Shown here: one piece after another, positions 1-8,203 of the stretch | Layout: the number at the start of each line of letters is the position of its first letter | Numbering within the stretch: position 1 is the stretch's first letter | Assembly: GCA_963695975.1 (NCBI GenBank) | Contig: CAVOIB010000001.1 | Coordinates: forward strand, 67,313 to 131,312 | DNA length: 64,000 nt | DNA from: JBBQVZ01 sp963695975 | GTDB lineage: Bacteria > Actinomycetota > UBA4738 > HRBIN12 | Direction: 5' to 3' | Position numbers and translations under genes: made by a program | Notes under the pieces: model-generated | The model's input: only the letters and a program-made list of their open reading frames with translations | Database searches by the model: none | What the model was told of the DNA's origin: nothing

Positions 1-249
1 CGGGACGTGTTGCGCCAGACCGCGAGGATCCCGTACGGGGAGGTGTCCACGTACGGCACGATCGCGAAGAGGATCGGTCATCCGACCGCCGCTCGCGCCG
101 TCGGCCGCGCGCTCGGATCGAACCCGATCCCCATCGTGATCCCATGTCACCGGGTGATCGGAGCGAGCGGCAAGCTCACCGGCTACGCGGGCGGTCTCGA
201 CCGCAAGATCGCCCTCCTCGAACTCGAAGGGGTCCTTGCCGCGGGCTGA
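1..249 (+). CDS. ogt: Methylated-DNA--protein-cysteine methyltransferase, C-terminal part
   Basis: Suicide DNA-repair enzyme that moves an alkyl group from O6-alkylguanine to its own cysteine. The reading frame is open from base 1, so the 5' end lies outside the window and about 82 codons of the C-terminal catalytic domain remain. Visible family motifs are the helix-turn-helix region starting IPYGEVSTYG, the RAVGRALGSNP arginine-finger segment, the active-site motif IPCHRVI (Cys near residue 48 of this fragment) and the following GYAGG loop. It ends 49 nt before purF, which has its own promoter-like hexamer, so co-transcription is not required. Family assignment is secure; ogt versus other MGMT names cannot be decided from the fragment. 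Confidence 0.9.
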   Translation, partial: RDVLRQTARIPYGEVSTYGTIAKRIGHPTAARAVGRALGSNPIPIVIPCHRVIGASGKLTGYAGGLDRKIALLELEGVLAAG

Positions 250-298
250 CGCTCGCATCGTCCGGGAGCTCGCGAGCGCCTGATACGCTGAACGCCTC

Positions 299-1711
299 GT
301 GGGCGCGGAATCACCGAAAGAGGAATGCGGGCTCTTCGGCGTCTGGGCACCGGGTGAAGACGTCGCCCGGCTCACGTACTTCGGACTCTTCGCCCTCCAG
401 CATCGCGGCCAGGAATCCGCCGGCATCGCGGTGAGCGACGGCACCAACATCTTGGTCTACAAGGACCTCGGTCTGGTCAGCCAGGTCTTCAACGAGGCCA
501 CGCTCACGACCCTCCACGGCGACCTCGCGATCGGCCACACCCGCTACTCGACCACGGGTTCGACCACGTGGGACAACGCGCAGCCGGTCTTCAAGACCGA
601 CGGCGTCCGGTCGATCGCCTTGGGCCACAACGGGAACCTCGTCAACACGCATGAGCTGGCGGAGATGGTCGGCTCGCGCTCCGCCGCCACGACCGACACC
701 GACATCGTCACCACGCTGATGGCGAACGAGATGGCGAGCGGGACGTTCGAGGACGCGGCCCTGCGGATCCTGCCCACGCTGAAGGGGGCGTTCAGCTTCG
801 TGATGATGGACGAGCGGAGCGTGTACGCCGCCCGCGACGCGCACGGGATCCGACCGCTATCGATCGGGCGGCTGCCGAACGGGTTCGTGGTCGCCTCCGA
901 GACCTGCGCGCTGGACATCCTGGGCGCGACGCTCGTCCGCGATGTGGAGCCGGGTGAACTGGTACGCATCGACGACCGAGGCCTCCACTCCTCGCGGTTC
1001 GCCGAGTCGCCCCGCTCCGCTCTTTGCATCTTCGAGTTCGTGTACCTGGCCCGCCCGGATTCGCGTCTGTCGGGGACCACGGTGCACGAGGCCCGCCGCG
1101 AGATGGGCCGGATCCTGGCGAGCGAACATCCGGCCGACGTGGACCTGGTGATCGCCGTCCCGCAGACGGCCCACTCCGCGGCACAGGGTTACGCGGAGGT
1201 CTCCGGCATCCCGTACGGCGACGGCCTGATCAAGAACAACTACGTGGGACGCACGTTCATCCAGCCGTCACAGTCGCTCCGCGACCGCGGCGTGAAGCTC
1301 AAGCTGAACCCGCTCCCGGACTCGATCCGCGGGAAGCGCCTCGTGGTGATCGACGACTCGATCGTTCGGGGAACGACCCAGCAACAGGTGGTGGGTGTGC
1401 TTCGGGAGGCGGGCGCCACCGAGATCCACGTCCGCATCACGAGCCCGCCCATCAAGTGGCCGTGCTTCTACGGGATCGACATGTCCACCCGGCACGAGCT
1501 GATCGGCTCAGATCTGGCCGTCGAAGAGATACGCGCGTTCATCGGGGCGGACTCCCTCGGCTACCTCTCGCTCGAAGGCATGGTGCAGGCTGCCGGCTCG
1601 CCGAGGGACGACTTCTGTCGCGCCTGCTTCGACGGCGAGTACCCGGTCCCGATCCCGGAGCATGCCGGCAAGTTCGTGCTGGAAGACCAGCTGCAACTGC
1701 CGACCGCCTGA
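299..1711 (+). CDS. purF: Amidophosphoribosyltransferase (PurF)
   Basis: First committed step of de novo purine synthesis: PRPP plus glutamine gives 5-phosphoribosylamine. The GTG start gives 470 residues with a nine-residue propeptide before the N-terminal nucleophile Cys10 (ECGLFG), as in the processed Bacillus-type enzyme. The glutaminase domain follows (HRGQESAG, HTRYSTTG), then the PRPP-binding motif VVIDDSIVRGTT near residue 350. Four cysteines in the positions of the 4Fe-4S ligands are present (CIFEF near 243, PCFYG near 389, FCRAC near 440-443), so this is the iron-sulfur, propeptide-bearing class. A TACGCT hexamer at 284-289 lies 9 nt before the start, suggesting a short or absent leader. 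purM follows after 17 nt. Confidence 0.97.
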   Translation: MGAESPKEECGLFGVWAPGEDVARLTYFGLFALQHRGQESAGIAVSDGTNILVYKDLGLVSQVFNEATLTTLHGDLAIGHTRYSTTGSTTWDNAQPVFKTDGVRSIALGHNGNLVNTHELAEMVGSRSAATTDTDIVTTLMANEMASGTFEDAALRILPTLKGAFSFVMMDERSVYAARDAHGIRPLSIGRLPNGFVVASETCALDILGATLVRDVEPGELVRIDDRGLHSSRFAESPRSALCIFEFVYLARPDSRLSGTTVHEARREMGRILASEHPADVDLVIAVPQTAHSAAQGYAEVSGIPYGDGLIKNNYVGRTFIQPSQSLRDRGVKLKLNPLPDSIRGKRLVVIDDSIVRGTTQQQVVGVLREAGATEIHVRITSPPIKWPCFYGIDMSTRHELIGSDLAVEEIRAFIGADSLGYLSLEGMVQAAGSPRDDFCRACFDGEYPVPIPEHAGKFVLEDQLQLPTA

Positions 1712-1728
1712 GCGTCAGTGAGACAGCC

Positions 1729-2736
1729 GTGAGCGACGTGTACCGTCGGGCGGGCGTCGACACCGAGGCCGCCGCCAAGGCCGTAACGCTGATCGCCGAC
1801 CTCGCGGCCCGTACTCGGCGTCCGGAGGTGGTGGACGAGGTCGGCGGGTTCGCGGGCTTGTTCCGCGCCGGAGGCACCACGTTGCTGGCGGCGGCGACCG
1901 ACGGCGTGGGCACCAAGCTCGAGATCGCACGCCTAACGGGGCGTCTCGACACCGTCGGGATCGACCTCGTCGCGATGTGCGCGGACGACGTCGTCTGCAC
2001 GGGCGCCGAGCCCTTGTTCTTCCTGGACTATCTCGCGGTCGGGCGCGTCGTCCCCGAACGCGTCGAGGCGATCGTCGAGGGCGTCGCCCAGGGGTGTCGC
2101 CGCGCAGGATGCGCGCTGCTGGGGGGCGAGACCGCGGAGCATCCCGGCGTGATGCCCGACGATCAGTTCGATCTGGCCGGCTTCTGCGTGGGATCGGTGG
2201 ACGAGGCCGATCTCCTGGGGCCGTCTCGGGTGCAGGTCGGCGACGTGTTGATCGGGCTCGCCTCGAGCGGCCTCCACGCGAACGGCTACTCGCTCGTGCG
2301 CGCCGCGCTGCTTGACCGGTTCGCGCTCGATGAGACGCCGCCGGGCCTCAGCCGGAAGCTCGTCGATGAGTTGCTGGAACCGTGTGCGATCTACGCGCCC
2401 GAGGTGCTCGCGCTCGCTCGAGACGGCCTCGTGCATGCTGCGGCGCACATCACTGGCGGCGGTTTCGTCGAGAACATCCCGCGCGCGCTTCCTCGAGGAA
2501 CGGGCGCCCTGGTCCGTCGCGGTTCCTGGCCGGAACCGCCTATCTTCGCTCTCGTGGCCGAAGCGGCGTCCGCCACCGAAGACGACCTGTTCTCGACGTT
2601 CAACATGGGCATCGGCATGGTGTTGGTCGCGACGCCTGAAGGCGCCGCGGAGATCCTGCGTCGCAACGGCGAACGGGAGCCGTTCGTGATCGGCCAGGTG
2701 GTCGACGGTGGCGGGTTCGCGGTCGTCGGCGCCTGA
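1729..2736 (+). CDS. purM: Phosphoribosylformylglycinamidine cyclo-ligase (AIR synthetase, PurM)
   Basis: ATP-dependent ring closure of FGAM to aminoimidazole ribotide in purine synthesis. The frame stays open far upstream inside purF, but homology begins at the GTG at 1729 (VSDVYRRAGVD), giving 335 residues, the normal size. Seen are the N-terminal GGFAGLF segment, the ATP/substrate motif AATDGVGTKLE near residue 60, CADDVVCTGAEPLFFLDY, GGETAEHPGVM, the GLHANGYSLVR motif and the HITGGGFVENIPR signature. It lies 17 nt after purF in the same direction and the two presumably form a purF-purM operon, a common bacterial order. Confidence 0.96.
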   Translation: MSDVYRRAGVDTEAAAKAVTLIADLAARTRRPEVVDEVGGFAGLFRAGGTTLLAAATDGVGTKLEIARLTGRLDTVGIDLVAMCADDVVCTGAEPLFFLDYLAVGRVVPERVEAIVEGVAQGCRRAGCALLGGETAEHPGVMPDDQFDLAGFCVGSVDEADLLGPSRVQVGDVLIGLASSGLHANGYSLVRAALLDRFALDETPPGLSRKLVDELLEPCAIYAPEVLALARDGLVHAAAHITGGGFVENIPRALPRGTGALVRRGSWPEPPIFALVAEAASATEDDLFSTFNMGIGMVLVATPEGAAEILRRNGEREPFVIGQVVDGGGFAVVGA

Positions 2737-2867
2737 CCCGTTGTGACTACGTAGTCCTCGCCCAACGCCGCCGAACGCGTCGAGGTCTTAGGTCCACGGT
2801 CTCGAACGAGAAACGCCATCCTGGCCGATACAGAGATGGGTCCAACGAGCCGTACCTTGAATCAAGT

Positions 2868-3287
2868 ATGCAGACGCTCTCGCAAACACTCGATCACAGC
2901 ATCCTGGTGGTGGACGACGAGCCCCAGGTCGTCTGGGTCCTCCAGTACAGCTTGGAGGCCGAGGGGTACACCACGCTCTCGGCGCGCGACGGGGCTGCAG
3001 CGCTCGAGGCGGTCGATCTGTTCCATCCGCAGCTGATGCTGCTGGACATCATGATGCCGACGCTCGACGGGTGGAGCGTGCTGGAGGAGTTGGGGAAGCT
3101 CCCGCAGGACGTCCGTCCACGCGTGGTGATCGTGTCGGCGCTCACGAGTCTCCAGGATCGAGCCCGCGCCGCGGAGCTCGGCGCCGACGCGTTCTGCCCG
3201 AAGCCGTTCAACGTGGAAGACCTGATCGGCCTCGTGCACGATCTGGAGGACTTGGACGAGCTCGACCGTTTGGACGACATCACCTGA
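2868..3287 (+). CDS. Stand-alone response regulator receiver protein
   Basis: Single CheY-like receiver domain of 139 residues with no output domain. The acidic pocket (VVDDEP), the phospho-acceptor Asp in LLDIMMP near residue 63, the Ser of VIVSAL and the invariant Lys in CPKPF are all present, so phosphotransfer should be possible. A short acidic tail (LEDLDELDRLDD) follows the domain. A TACCTT hexamer ends 9 nt before the ATG, fitting a very short leader. No histidine kinase is nearby, so the partner is unknown. It is clearly a duplicate of the next gene, sharing the PQVVWVLQ-SLEAEGYTT and MDGWSVLEE-type segments. Confidence 0.9.
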   Translation: MQTLSQTLDHSILVVDDEPQVVWVLQYSLEAEGYTTLSARDGAAALEAVDLFHPQLMLLDIMMPTLDGWSVLEELGKLPQDVRPRVVIVSALTSLQDRARAAELGADAFCPKPFNVEDLIGLVHDLEDLDELDRLDDIT

Positions 3288-3324
3288 AGGCTCCGCTGCC
3301 ACGGCGTCCTGGCTCGCCATGACT

Positions 3325-3359
3325 AGTCCGGGCTCCCCCAGGGGAAGGGAGCCCGGACT
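3325..3359 (+). terminator. Strong stem-loop between the two response regulator genes
   Basis: A perfect 13-bp GC-rich stem (3325-3337 with 3347-3359) closes a 9-nt loop. Only a weak pyrimidine stretch follows (cgttccct), so it is intrinsic-terminator-like without a proper U tract, which is common in high-GC actinobacteria. It separates the two paralogues into different transcripts. Confidence 0.7.
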
Positions 3360-3441
3360 CGTTCCCTAGTCCGAGGGGTCACGGCAGAAACCGCCCGCGC
3401 GACCGATACCGCCTGCGCCCCAAGGCGCCTACCCTCGACCC

Positions 3442-3831
3442 ATGTCCCAACTTGGATCACTCGGTTCGAGCGTGCTCGTCGTCGACGACGAGCCGCAGGT
3501 CGTATGGGTCCTCCAGTTCAGCCTGGAGGCCGAGGGCTACACGACGTTCGCGGCGCGGGACGGCGCGCAAGCCCTCACCGCGATCGCCGAGCACCACCCG
3601 AAGCTCATGGTGCTCGACATCATGATGCCGACGATGGACGGGTGGAGCGTGCTCGAGGAGATGATGCAGCTACCGCGCGAGGAGCGGCCACGCGTGATCG
3701 TCGTCTCCGCCATGTCGAACCTGCGCGACCGCGCGAAGGCCGCCGAGATGGGCGCGGATGCGTTCGTGCCGAAGCCGTTCAACGTCGACGACCTGCTCGG
3801 CGTGCTGCACGATCTGGATCTCGCCGTCTAG
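3442..3831 (+). CDS. Stand-alone response regulator receiver protein (paralogue)
   Basis: Receiver domain of 129 residues, a close paralogue of the upstream regulator but without its acidic tail. Conserved features are VVDDEP, phospho-acceptor Asp in VLDIMMP, VVSAM and the Lys in VPKPF. A TACCCT hexamer (3430-3435) sits 6 nt before the ATG, the arrangement of a leaderless actinobacterial promoter, so this copy has its own promoter behind the stem-loop. Retention of all phosphorylation residues in both copies suggests two functional single-domain regulators, perhaps acting on different partners; no kinase or target is encoded in the window. Confidence 0.9.
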   Translation: MSQLGSLGSSVLVVDDEPQVVWVLQFSLEAEGYTTFAARDGAQALTAIAEHHPKLMVLDIMMPTMDGWSVLEEMMQLPREERPRVIVVSAMSNLRDRAKAAEMGADAFVPKPFNVDDLLGVLHDLDLAV

Positions 3832-3842
3832 TCTGTTACAGA

Positions 3843-4247
3843 CTAGTGCGCGAACCGTTGGTTCGGTGACGTCACCACCGTCGTTCCTGCCGCGCGGCAG
3901 GTGAGCACGGGTTCGTCGAGGAACTCGGCCGCCGACTCGCTGATGTCGCCCCGCGGTCCTCCGATCTTCCATACCTCGAACTCGCAGGTGCGGCTGGAGT
4001 TGCCGACTCGCACGATCCGCCCCTTCGCTTCGATCCAGTCGCCGGCGTACAGCGGCGCGAGGAACTCGACGGAGTCGTACGCGCGGAAGAGTCCTTCGTC
4101 CCCGTCGTAGCGCATCGCGAGCTCGGTGATCAGGTCGCCGATGATCTCGAGCTGCTTGGCGCCTGCCACGAGGTTCCCGCCGTAATGGGCGTCCTCGCTC
4201 CCGAGTCGGCGCCGGATGAACGCGCTGGGAAGGTCGTTCTCGCTCAC
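3843..4247 (-). CDS. kal: Hotdog-fold lyase, 3-aminobutyryl-CoA ammonia-lyase-like
   Basis: 134 residues resembling the small hotdog-fold lyase Kal, which removes ammonia from 3-aminobutyryl-CoA to give crotonyl-CoA in lysine fermentation. Family-like signatures are SEDAHYGGNLVAGAK, the stretch DGDEGLFRAYDSVEFLAP and YAGDWIEAKGRI, with a late DISESAAEFLDEPV segment. The start is a GTG preceded by AAGGAGC, chosen over upstream codons because homology begins there and the upstream gene ends there with a 4-base overlap. No other lysine-fermentation gene is present, so the substrate here could be a different 3-aminoacyl- or enoyl-CoA. Fold assignment is good; the exact reaction is inferred. Confidence 0.72.
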   Translation of the reverse strand: MSENDLPSAFIRRRLGSEDAHYGGNLVAGAKQLEIIGDLITELAMRYDGDEGLFRAYDSVEFLAPLYAGDWIEAKGRIVRVGNSSRTCEFEVWKIGGPRGDISESAAEFLDEPVLTCRAAGTTVVTSPNQRFAH

Positions 4248-4471
4248 GGTGGCTCCTTCGCGACCTCGGGGATCACCTTGCCGTGGCGCACGCCGCGTGC
4301 TGGCACCCGGACCACCTCGCCCGTCTTCCTTCGGACGAAGTACGTCTCCGCGCCCTGATCCCATCGTTCGAACACCCCAACCGCCTCAGAGAGGTAGCCG
4401 TTGGGGAGCTCGAACTGGAACGTCACGCGTCTGCCCACGTCATCGGGTGTCACGAGGTTCGTGCCGCGCAT
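4244..4471 (-). CDS. Small SH3-like barrel protein, similar to the N-terminal part of an actinobacterial acetyltransferase family
   Basis: 75 residues predicted all-beta (VGRRVTFQFELPNG, TYFVRRKTGEVVRVPARGV). The pattern recalls the small N-terminal domain found before GNAT acetyltransferase domains in actinobacterial proteins such as Rv0428c, but here it stands alone. Its stop overlaps the start of the ammonia-lyase-like gene (GTGA), so the two are almost certainly translated together. No catalytic residues are recognisable. It could be a partner or regulator of the lyase, or simply a conserved small protein of unknown role. Confidence 0.6.
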   Translation of the reverse strand: MRGTNLVTPDDVGRRVTFQFELPNGYLSEAVGVFERWDQGAETYFVRRKTGEVVRVPARGVRHGKVIPEVAKEPP

Positions 4472-4501
4472 GGCGGGAGGATACCGGACGTGCGAGCCCG
4501 C

Positions 4502-5278
4502 TCAGTCGGGCGGCATCCGAAGGCACGCCTCGGCCGCCAGGCGGAACAGCAGCTCGCGGCCGGAGGCGTGATCGTTCCAGTCGCGCGGATCCCAGGCGTC
4601 CCCCGACAGATCGTCGCCTGCGTACAGCAGGTGTCCGAACGAGACGCCGCGGAACGCCGCGACCGCGAAGAACGCCGCCGCCTCCATCTCCACGGTGAGA
4701 CAGCCCTCGGCAACCCGGCGATCCACCTTGCCCCGTGTCTCGCGGTAGAGGCCGTCGGTCGTCCACGTCTTCCCGGTGACGAACGGCACGTGGTGACGCT
4801 CGAGGGTGGCGACGATCGCGTCCACCGTCTGACGCGTCGGCTCCACCTCGCGCGCGGCCGGCAGGTAGTGGTAGGAGGTGCCCTCGTCGCGGATCGCGCT
4901 CGTTGGCACCACGACGTGGCCGAGAGCGACATCGGGTACCAGCACGCCGGCGCCGCCGCACGCGACGAACGTCCTGCACCCCCGCGCGATCATCTCCTCG
5001 AGGAACCCGGCGGCGAGCGGCGCCCCGACGCCTGGATGGACGAGCGCCAGACGTCGGCCCTCGATCTCAAGCTCGTAGATCGGGTTGCGGCCGATCTCGG
5101 ACTCGACGTGATCCACGACGCGGGACTCGTGTTCGGCGACGACCTGCTCGATCACGTCCTGGAAGAAGCAGAGGACCGCGTGGGTGGGCACGTCGATCGG
5201 TTCGATCATCTCCGAGGGCTCGATCACGGCCGTCGGCGCGGGATCGAACTCGAGGATCGGTGGGCGTTCCTCGCTCAC
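4502..5278 (-). CDS. Nucleoside phosphorylase (uridine/purine nucleoside phosphorylase superfamily)
   Basis: 258-residue member of the PNP/UDP family, which cleaves nucleosides with phosphate. Visible are the Gly-rich phosphate-binding turn near HPGVGAPLAAGF, FVACGGAGVL, an SYHYLP ribose/base segment and the catalytic-site signature VEMEAAAFFAVA near residue 205. GTG start at 5278 overlaps the stop of the transporter gene by 4 bp (GTGA), so it is the last gene of the six-gene operon running from E1alpha. The base specificity cannot be read from sequence; the MEAAAF motif leans towards uridine phosphorylase or MTA/AMP-nucleosidase-type relatives. Confidence 0.85.
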   Translation of the reverse strand: MSEERPPILEFDPAPTAVIEPSEMIEPIDVPTHAVLCFFQDVIEQVVAEHESRVVDHVESEIGRNPIYELEIEGRRLALVHPGVGAPLAAGFLEEMIARGCRTFVACGGAGVLVPDVALGHVVVPTSAIRDEGTSYHYLPAAREVEPTRQTVDAIVATLERHHVPFVTGKTWTTDGLYRETRGKVDRRVAEGCLTVEMEAAAFFAVAAFRGVSFGHLLYAGDDLSGDAWDPRDWNDHASGRELLFRLAAEACLRMPPD

Positions 5279-6210
5279 GAGACGCGCTCCCGCCGGGAGG
5301 CGAGCGCGGCGCCGAGGATCACGAGCCCGATCCCGAGGACCGACAGAGGATGGACCGATTCCCCGAGGAAGATCGCGCCGAGCAGCAGCGCGACCACGGG
5401 GATGAGGTAAGTGGCTATGGATGCTCGCGTCGAACCGACGCGGGAGACCAGGTGCCCCATCAGCACGAACGCCAGGCCCGTCCCTAGGACTCCGAGAGCC
5501 GTGACCGCGATGAACGATGGCCAGGCGAACGTGGAGTCGCCGAGGCCAACGATCCCGAGCGGCGCCGTCCAGATCGACGCCCATGCCAACATCCGGGCCA
5601 TAACAGGAAGCGACCCGTACCGCTGCGTGAGCGGAGCCGCGATGTTGATGGCGAACCCGTAACAGACCGTCGCGAGGAGCCCCATGACGACGCCGATCGC
5701 CTCGCTGGATCCGGCGCTGAGTGAGGGAAGCGCGATCGCGGCGACGCCGACGAAGCCGATCGCGAGGCCGATGGCTTGGATCCGACCCGGTGGCCGGCGG
5801 AGCATCACGGCGCCGATGACGCCCGCGAAGATCGGCAGGGCGCCGTTCAACAGGCCGGTGAGGCCGGAGGTGATGTGCTGTTCTGCAAGTGGGAAGAGCG
5901 TGAACGGGATCGCGACCCAGAGCACCGAGAGCACGATGAGCCGGCGCCGGTCGGCGCGGTCAACAGGCGACCTTGCGGCGGGCACGAGCCACAACGCTGA
6001 CGCTCCGAAGAGGATCCGCAGCGACGTGATCAAGCCTGGCGCGAAGGCGTCCAGCCCGATCCGGATGAACAGGAACGACGACCCCCAGATGCAACCGATC
6101 GCCAGGAAGAGGCCCCAGTCGAGCGGCGTGAACGCGCCGGCGTGCGTCCCGTGGCTGGTGGTCAGAACGACACGACGCGTCGAGCCGCGTGCGGGTTCGG
6201 ATGCGCTCAT
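5275..6210 (-). CDS. DMT/EamA family transporter
   Basis: 311-residue inner-membrane protein with about ten hydrophobic helices arranged as two EamA repeats. Typical repeat starts are seen in the first half (IWGSSFLFIRIGLDAF) and in the second (VMGLLATVCYGFAINIA), and LGESVHPLSVLG-type loops near the end. The family exports small metabolites or amino acids and the substrate is unknown. Its ATG overlaps the stop of the cobalamin-binding-like gene by 4 bp (ATGA) and its own stop overlaps the phosphorylase start, showing tight translational coupling in the operon. Confidence 0.88.
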   Translation of the reverse strand: MSASEPARGSTRRVVLTTSHGTHAGAFTPLDWGLFLAIGCIWGSSFLFIRIGLDAFAPGLITSLRILFGASALWLVPAARSPVDRADRRRLIVLSVLWVAIPFTLFPLAEQHITSGLTGLLNGALPIFAGVIGAVMLRRPPGRIQAIGLAIGFVGVAAIALPSLSAGSSEAIGVVMGLLATVCYGFAINIAAPLTQRYGSLPVMARMLAWASIWTAPLGIVGLGDSTFAWPSFIAVTALGVLGTGLAFVLMGHLVSRVGSTRASIATYLIPVVALLLGAIFLGESVHPLSVLGIGLVILGAALASRRERVS

Positions 6211-7121
6211 CGGAGTCGTGCGATGGAACCCGCGGGAGGCTCCGGATATGCCTCCGGATGTACAGCCCAGGCGAGGATCTCCAAGCCATCAACGATACGC
6301 GGGCCGGGTCGCGAGAAGAACGACGTGGCGTCCACCGCGAACACGTTGCCGTTACGCGCGGCGGGCGTGTCGGCGAAGTCCGGTTGTGCGAGGAGGGCGG
6401 CACCCTCCTCCTCGGCTTCCTCCAGGTAGTAGCCGCACGGCATCGAGATGATGACCTCCGGGTTCTCGTCGCGGATCTGGCGCCAGGTCACCACTTTGGA
6501 CGGCTCGCCTTTGGTGTTCAGTACGTTCACGCCGCCGGCCGTTTCGACCATCTCGGGCACCCAGTGGCCCGCGACGAACGGAGGCTCCGACCAGTCCAGG
6601 CAGAACACACGGATCGTCGGAAGGCGCAAGGCGACCTCCTTCACGTGCGCGATGCGCGCCCGCGCAGCGGCGGTCAACTCGCTGGCTCGCTCATTTCGGT
6701 CCAGCGCGGCGCCAACGGTCGTGATCTGACCGACCACGTCGTCGAGGGTGTGGGGATCGAGCGAGAGCACCGTGGCGTCGGGCAGGCCGAGCTCGTCCAG
6801 CGCTCGTTGCACCTCACCGCTCGGCACCGCGCACACGCGGCATAGATCCTGCGTGAGGATCACGTCGGGTCGTTCGCGGCGCAGGAGGTCACGGTCCAAG
6901 ACATAGAGCGGCTCCCGGGCGTCCATGCGCCGGCGGACGGCCGCGTCGATCTCGCGCGACATGAGCGGCCGGCCCTGGGGCAGCGCGCTTCGCGACACAA
7001 CCGGCTTGGTCACCGCGTCCGGAGGGAAGTCGCACTCGTCGGTCACGCCGATCAGATCGTCGCCCAGCCCGAGGGCGTACACGATCTCCGTGGCGGCCGG
7101 CAGGAGCGAGGCGATCCTCAT
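6207..7121 (-). CDS. Cobalamin-binding / helical-backbone metal-receptor protein (BtuF-like, no signal peptide)
   Basis: 304 residues with the two-lobe BtuF/FhuD-like substrate-binding fold. It opens with RIASLLPAATEIVYALG, typical of the family annotated as cobalamin-binding, followed by GVTDECDFPP, a long linker helix and a second lobe with a metal or cofactor-facing CRVC pair. There is no signal peptide or lipobox, so it is probably cytosolic and not a transport receptor. No BtuC/BtuD partner lies nearby. It is coupled by ATGA overlaps to the E2 gene upstream and the DMT transporter downstream. Ligand is inferred from family naming only. Confidence 0.78.
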   Translation of the reverse strand: MRIASLLPAATEIVYALGLGDDLIGVTDECDFPPDAVTKPVVSRSALPQGRPLMSREIDAAVRRRMDAREPLYVLDRDLLRRERPDVILTQDLCRVCAVPSGEVQRALDELGLPDATVLSLDPHTLDDVVGQITTVGAALDRNERASELTAAARARIAHVKEVALRLPTIRVFCLDWSEPPFVAGHWVPEMVETAGGVNVLNTKGEPSKVVTWRQIRDENPEVIISMPCGYYLEEAEEEGAALLAQPDFADTPAARNGNVFAVDATSFFSRPGPRIVDGLEILAWAVHPEAYPEPPAGSIARLR

Positions 7122-8203
7122 CGCGGCAGATCTCGCAGTCGGAGATCGTCTTCCAGGATGGTCACCAGTTCCGTGAGCGCCCGGCCGACCGCCGCGCCGT
7201 CGATCACCCGATGGTCGAACGTGAGCGAGATCGTGCATGCGGGCCGTGCGACCACGGCGCCGTTCACGACGAGCGCCCTCGGTTGGATCACGCCGAGGGC
7301 CACCGTCACGGCGTTCCCGGGATTGAGGAGCGGCGTGCCCGCCTCCGAACCGTAGGAGCCCGTGTTGCTGACGCCGATCGTGGCGCCCGTCACCTCGTCG
7401 GGGTGGAGATGTCCGCCCCGGGCGGACTCCGCCAGCCGCCGGATCTCGGCGGCGATCGCGGTGACGCCCATCGCCTGCGCGTCCCGCACGACCGGGACCA
7501 CCAGCCCGCGATCGGTGTCGGCGGCGATCCCGACGTGCACGTGATCGGGCACGCGGATCGCGTCGTCGGCCCAGGAGGCGTTGATGAGCGGATGGCCGGC
7601 GCAGGTCCGTACGAGCGCCGCCACGAACACCGGCAACGGGGAGACCTCCAGCTCGCGTCGGTAGGCGTCGAGCGCCGTGCAGTCGAGCGTCCGGAACGTG
7701 GTGACCTGGGGGATGGCGGCGACCTCCGACAGCCGTCGCGCGATGGTGCGCCTGACCGCGTTCACGGCCATCCGTTCGGATCCGGACGCCGCAGTGCCGC
7801 CCCCGGCGGCCGCCCGAACGTCGTCGGCGGTGACGCGGCCCCCCGGCCCGGATCCGGAGACGTTCCCCAGTTCGACGCCGATCTCTTTCGCCAGCTTCCG
7901 CACGGCCGGGGTGGCGCCGGCGGGCGCGGCCGTTGCCGGAACAGCGGCGGCAGCCTCCTCGCTCGCCACCGAGAACGTCACCAGCGGCGCGCCGACCGCG
8001 ATGGTCTCGCCGACCGACCCGTGCAGCGAAGCGACACGCCCGCTCATGGGAGATGGGATCTCGACGGTCGCCTTCGCGGTCTCCACCTCGACGAGCGGCT
8101 GGTCGAGCTCGACGTCGTCGCCCTCGGCGACGAGCCATCCCACGATCTCGCCGTCCTCCAACCCTTCGCCGAGATCCGGCATGGCGAACACCCGCTCGGC
8201 CAT
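7118..8203 (-). CDS. 2-oxoacid dehydrogenase complex E2, dihydrolipoamide acyltransferase
   Basis: 361 residues. An N-terminal lipoyl domain carries the lipoylated Lys in VETAKATVEIP near residue 43; a Pro/Ala linker follows; a peripheral-subunit-binding domain starts at AVRKLAKEIGVELG near residue 107 with GPGGRVTADDV; the C-terminal acyltransferase domain ends with the catalytic signature DHRVIDGAAVG. One lipoyl domain only. It transfers the acyl group from E1 to CoA in a pyruvate or branched-chain 2-oxoacid dehydrogenase. The ATG overlaps the E1beta stop by one base (TGATG). No E3 gene is in the window, so lipoamide dehydrogenase must come from elsewhere. Confidence 0.93.
   Translation of the reverse strand: MAERVFAMPDLGEGLEDGEIVGWLVAEGDDVELDQPLVEVETAKATVEIPSPMSGRVASLHGSVGETIAVGAPLVTFSVASEEAAAAVPATAAPAGATPAVRKLAKEIGVELGNVSGSGPGGRVTADDVRAAAGGGTAASGSERMAVNAVRRTIARRLSEVAAIPQVTTFRTLDCTALDAYRRELEVSPLPVFVAALVRTCAGHPLINASWADDAIRVPDHVHVGIAADTDRGLVVPVVRDAQAMGVTAIAAEIRRLAESARGGHLHPDEVTGATIGVSNTGSYGSEAGTPLLNPGNAVTVALGVIQPRALVVNGAVVARPACTISLTFDHRVIDGAAVGRALTELVTILEDDLRLRDLPR

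Noticed and set aside
1024..1728. Upstream extension of the purM frame
   Set aside because: Overlaps purF out of frame and has no family similarity; true PurM homology begins at the GTG at 1729.
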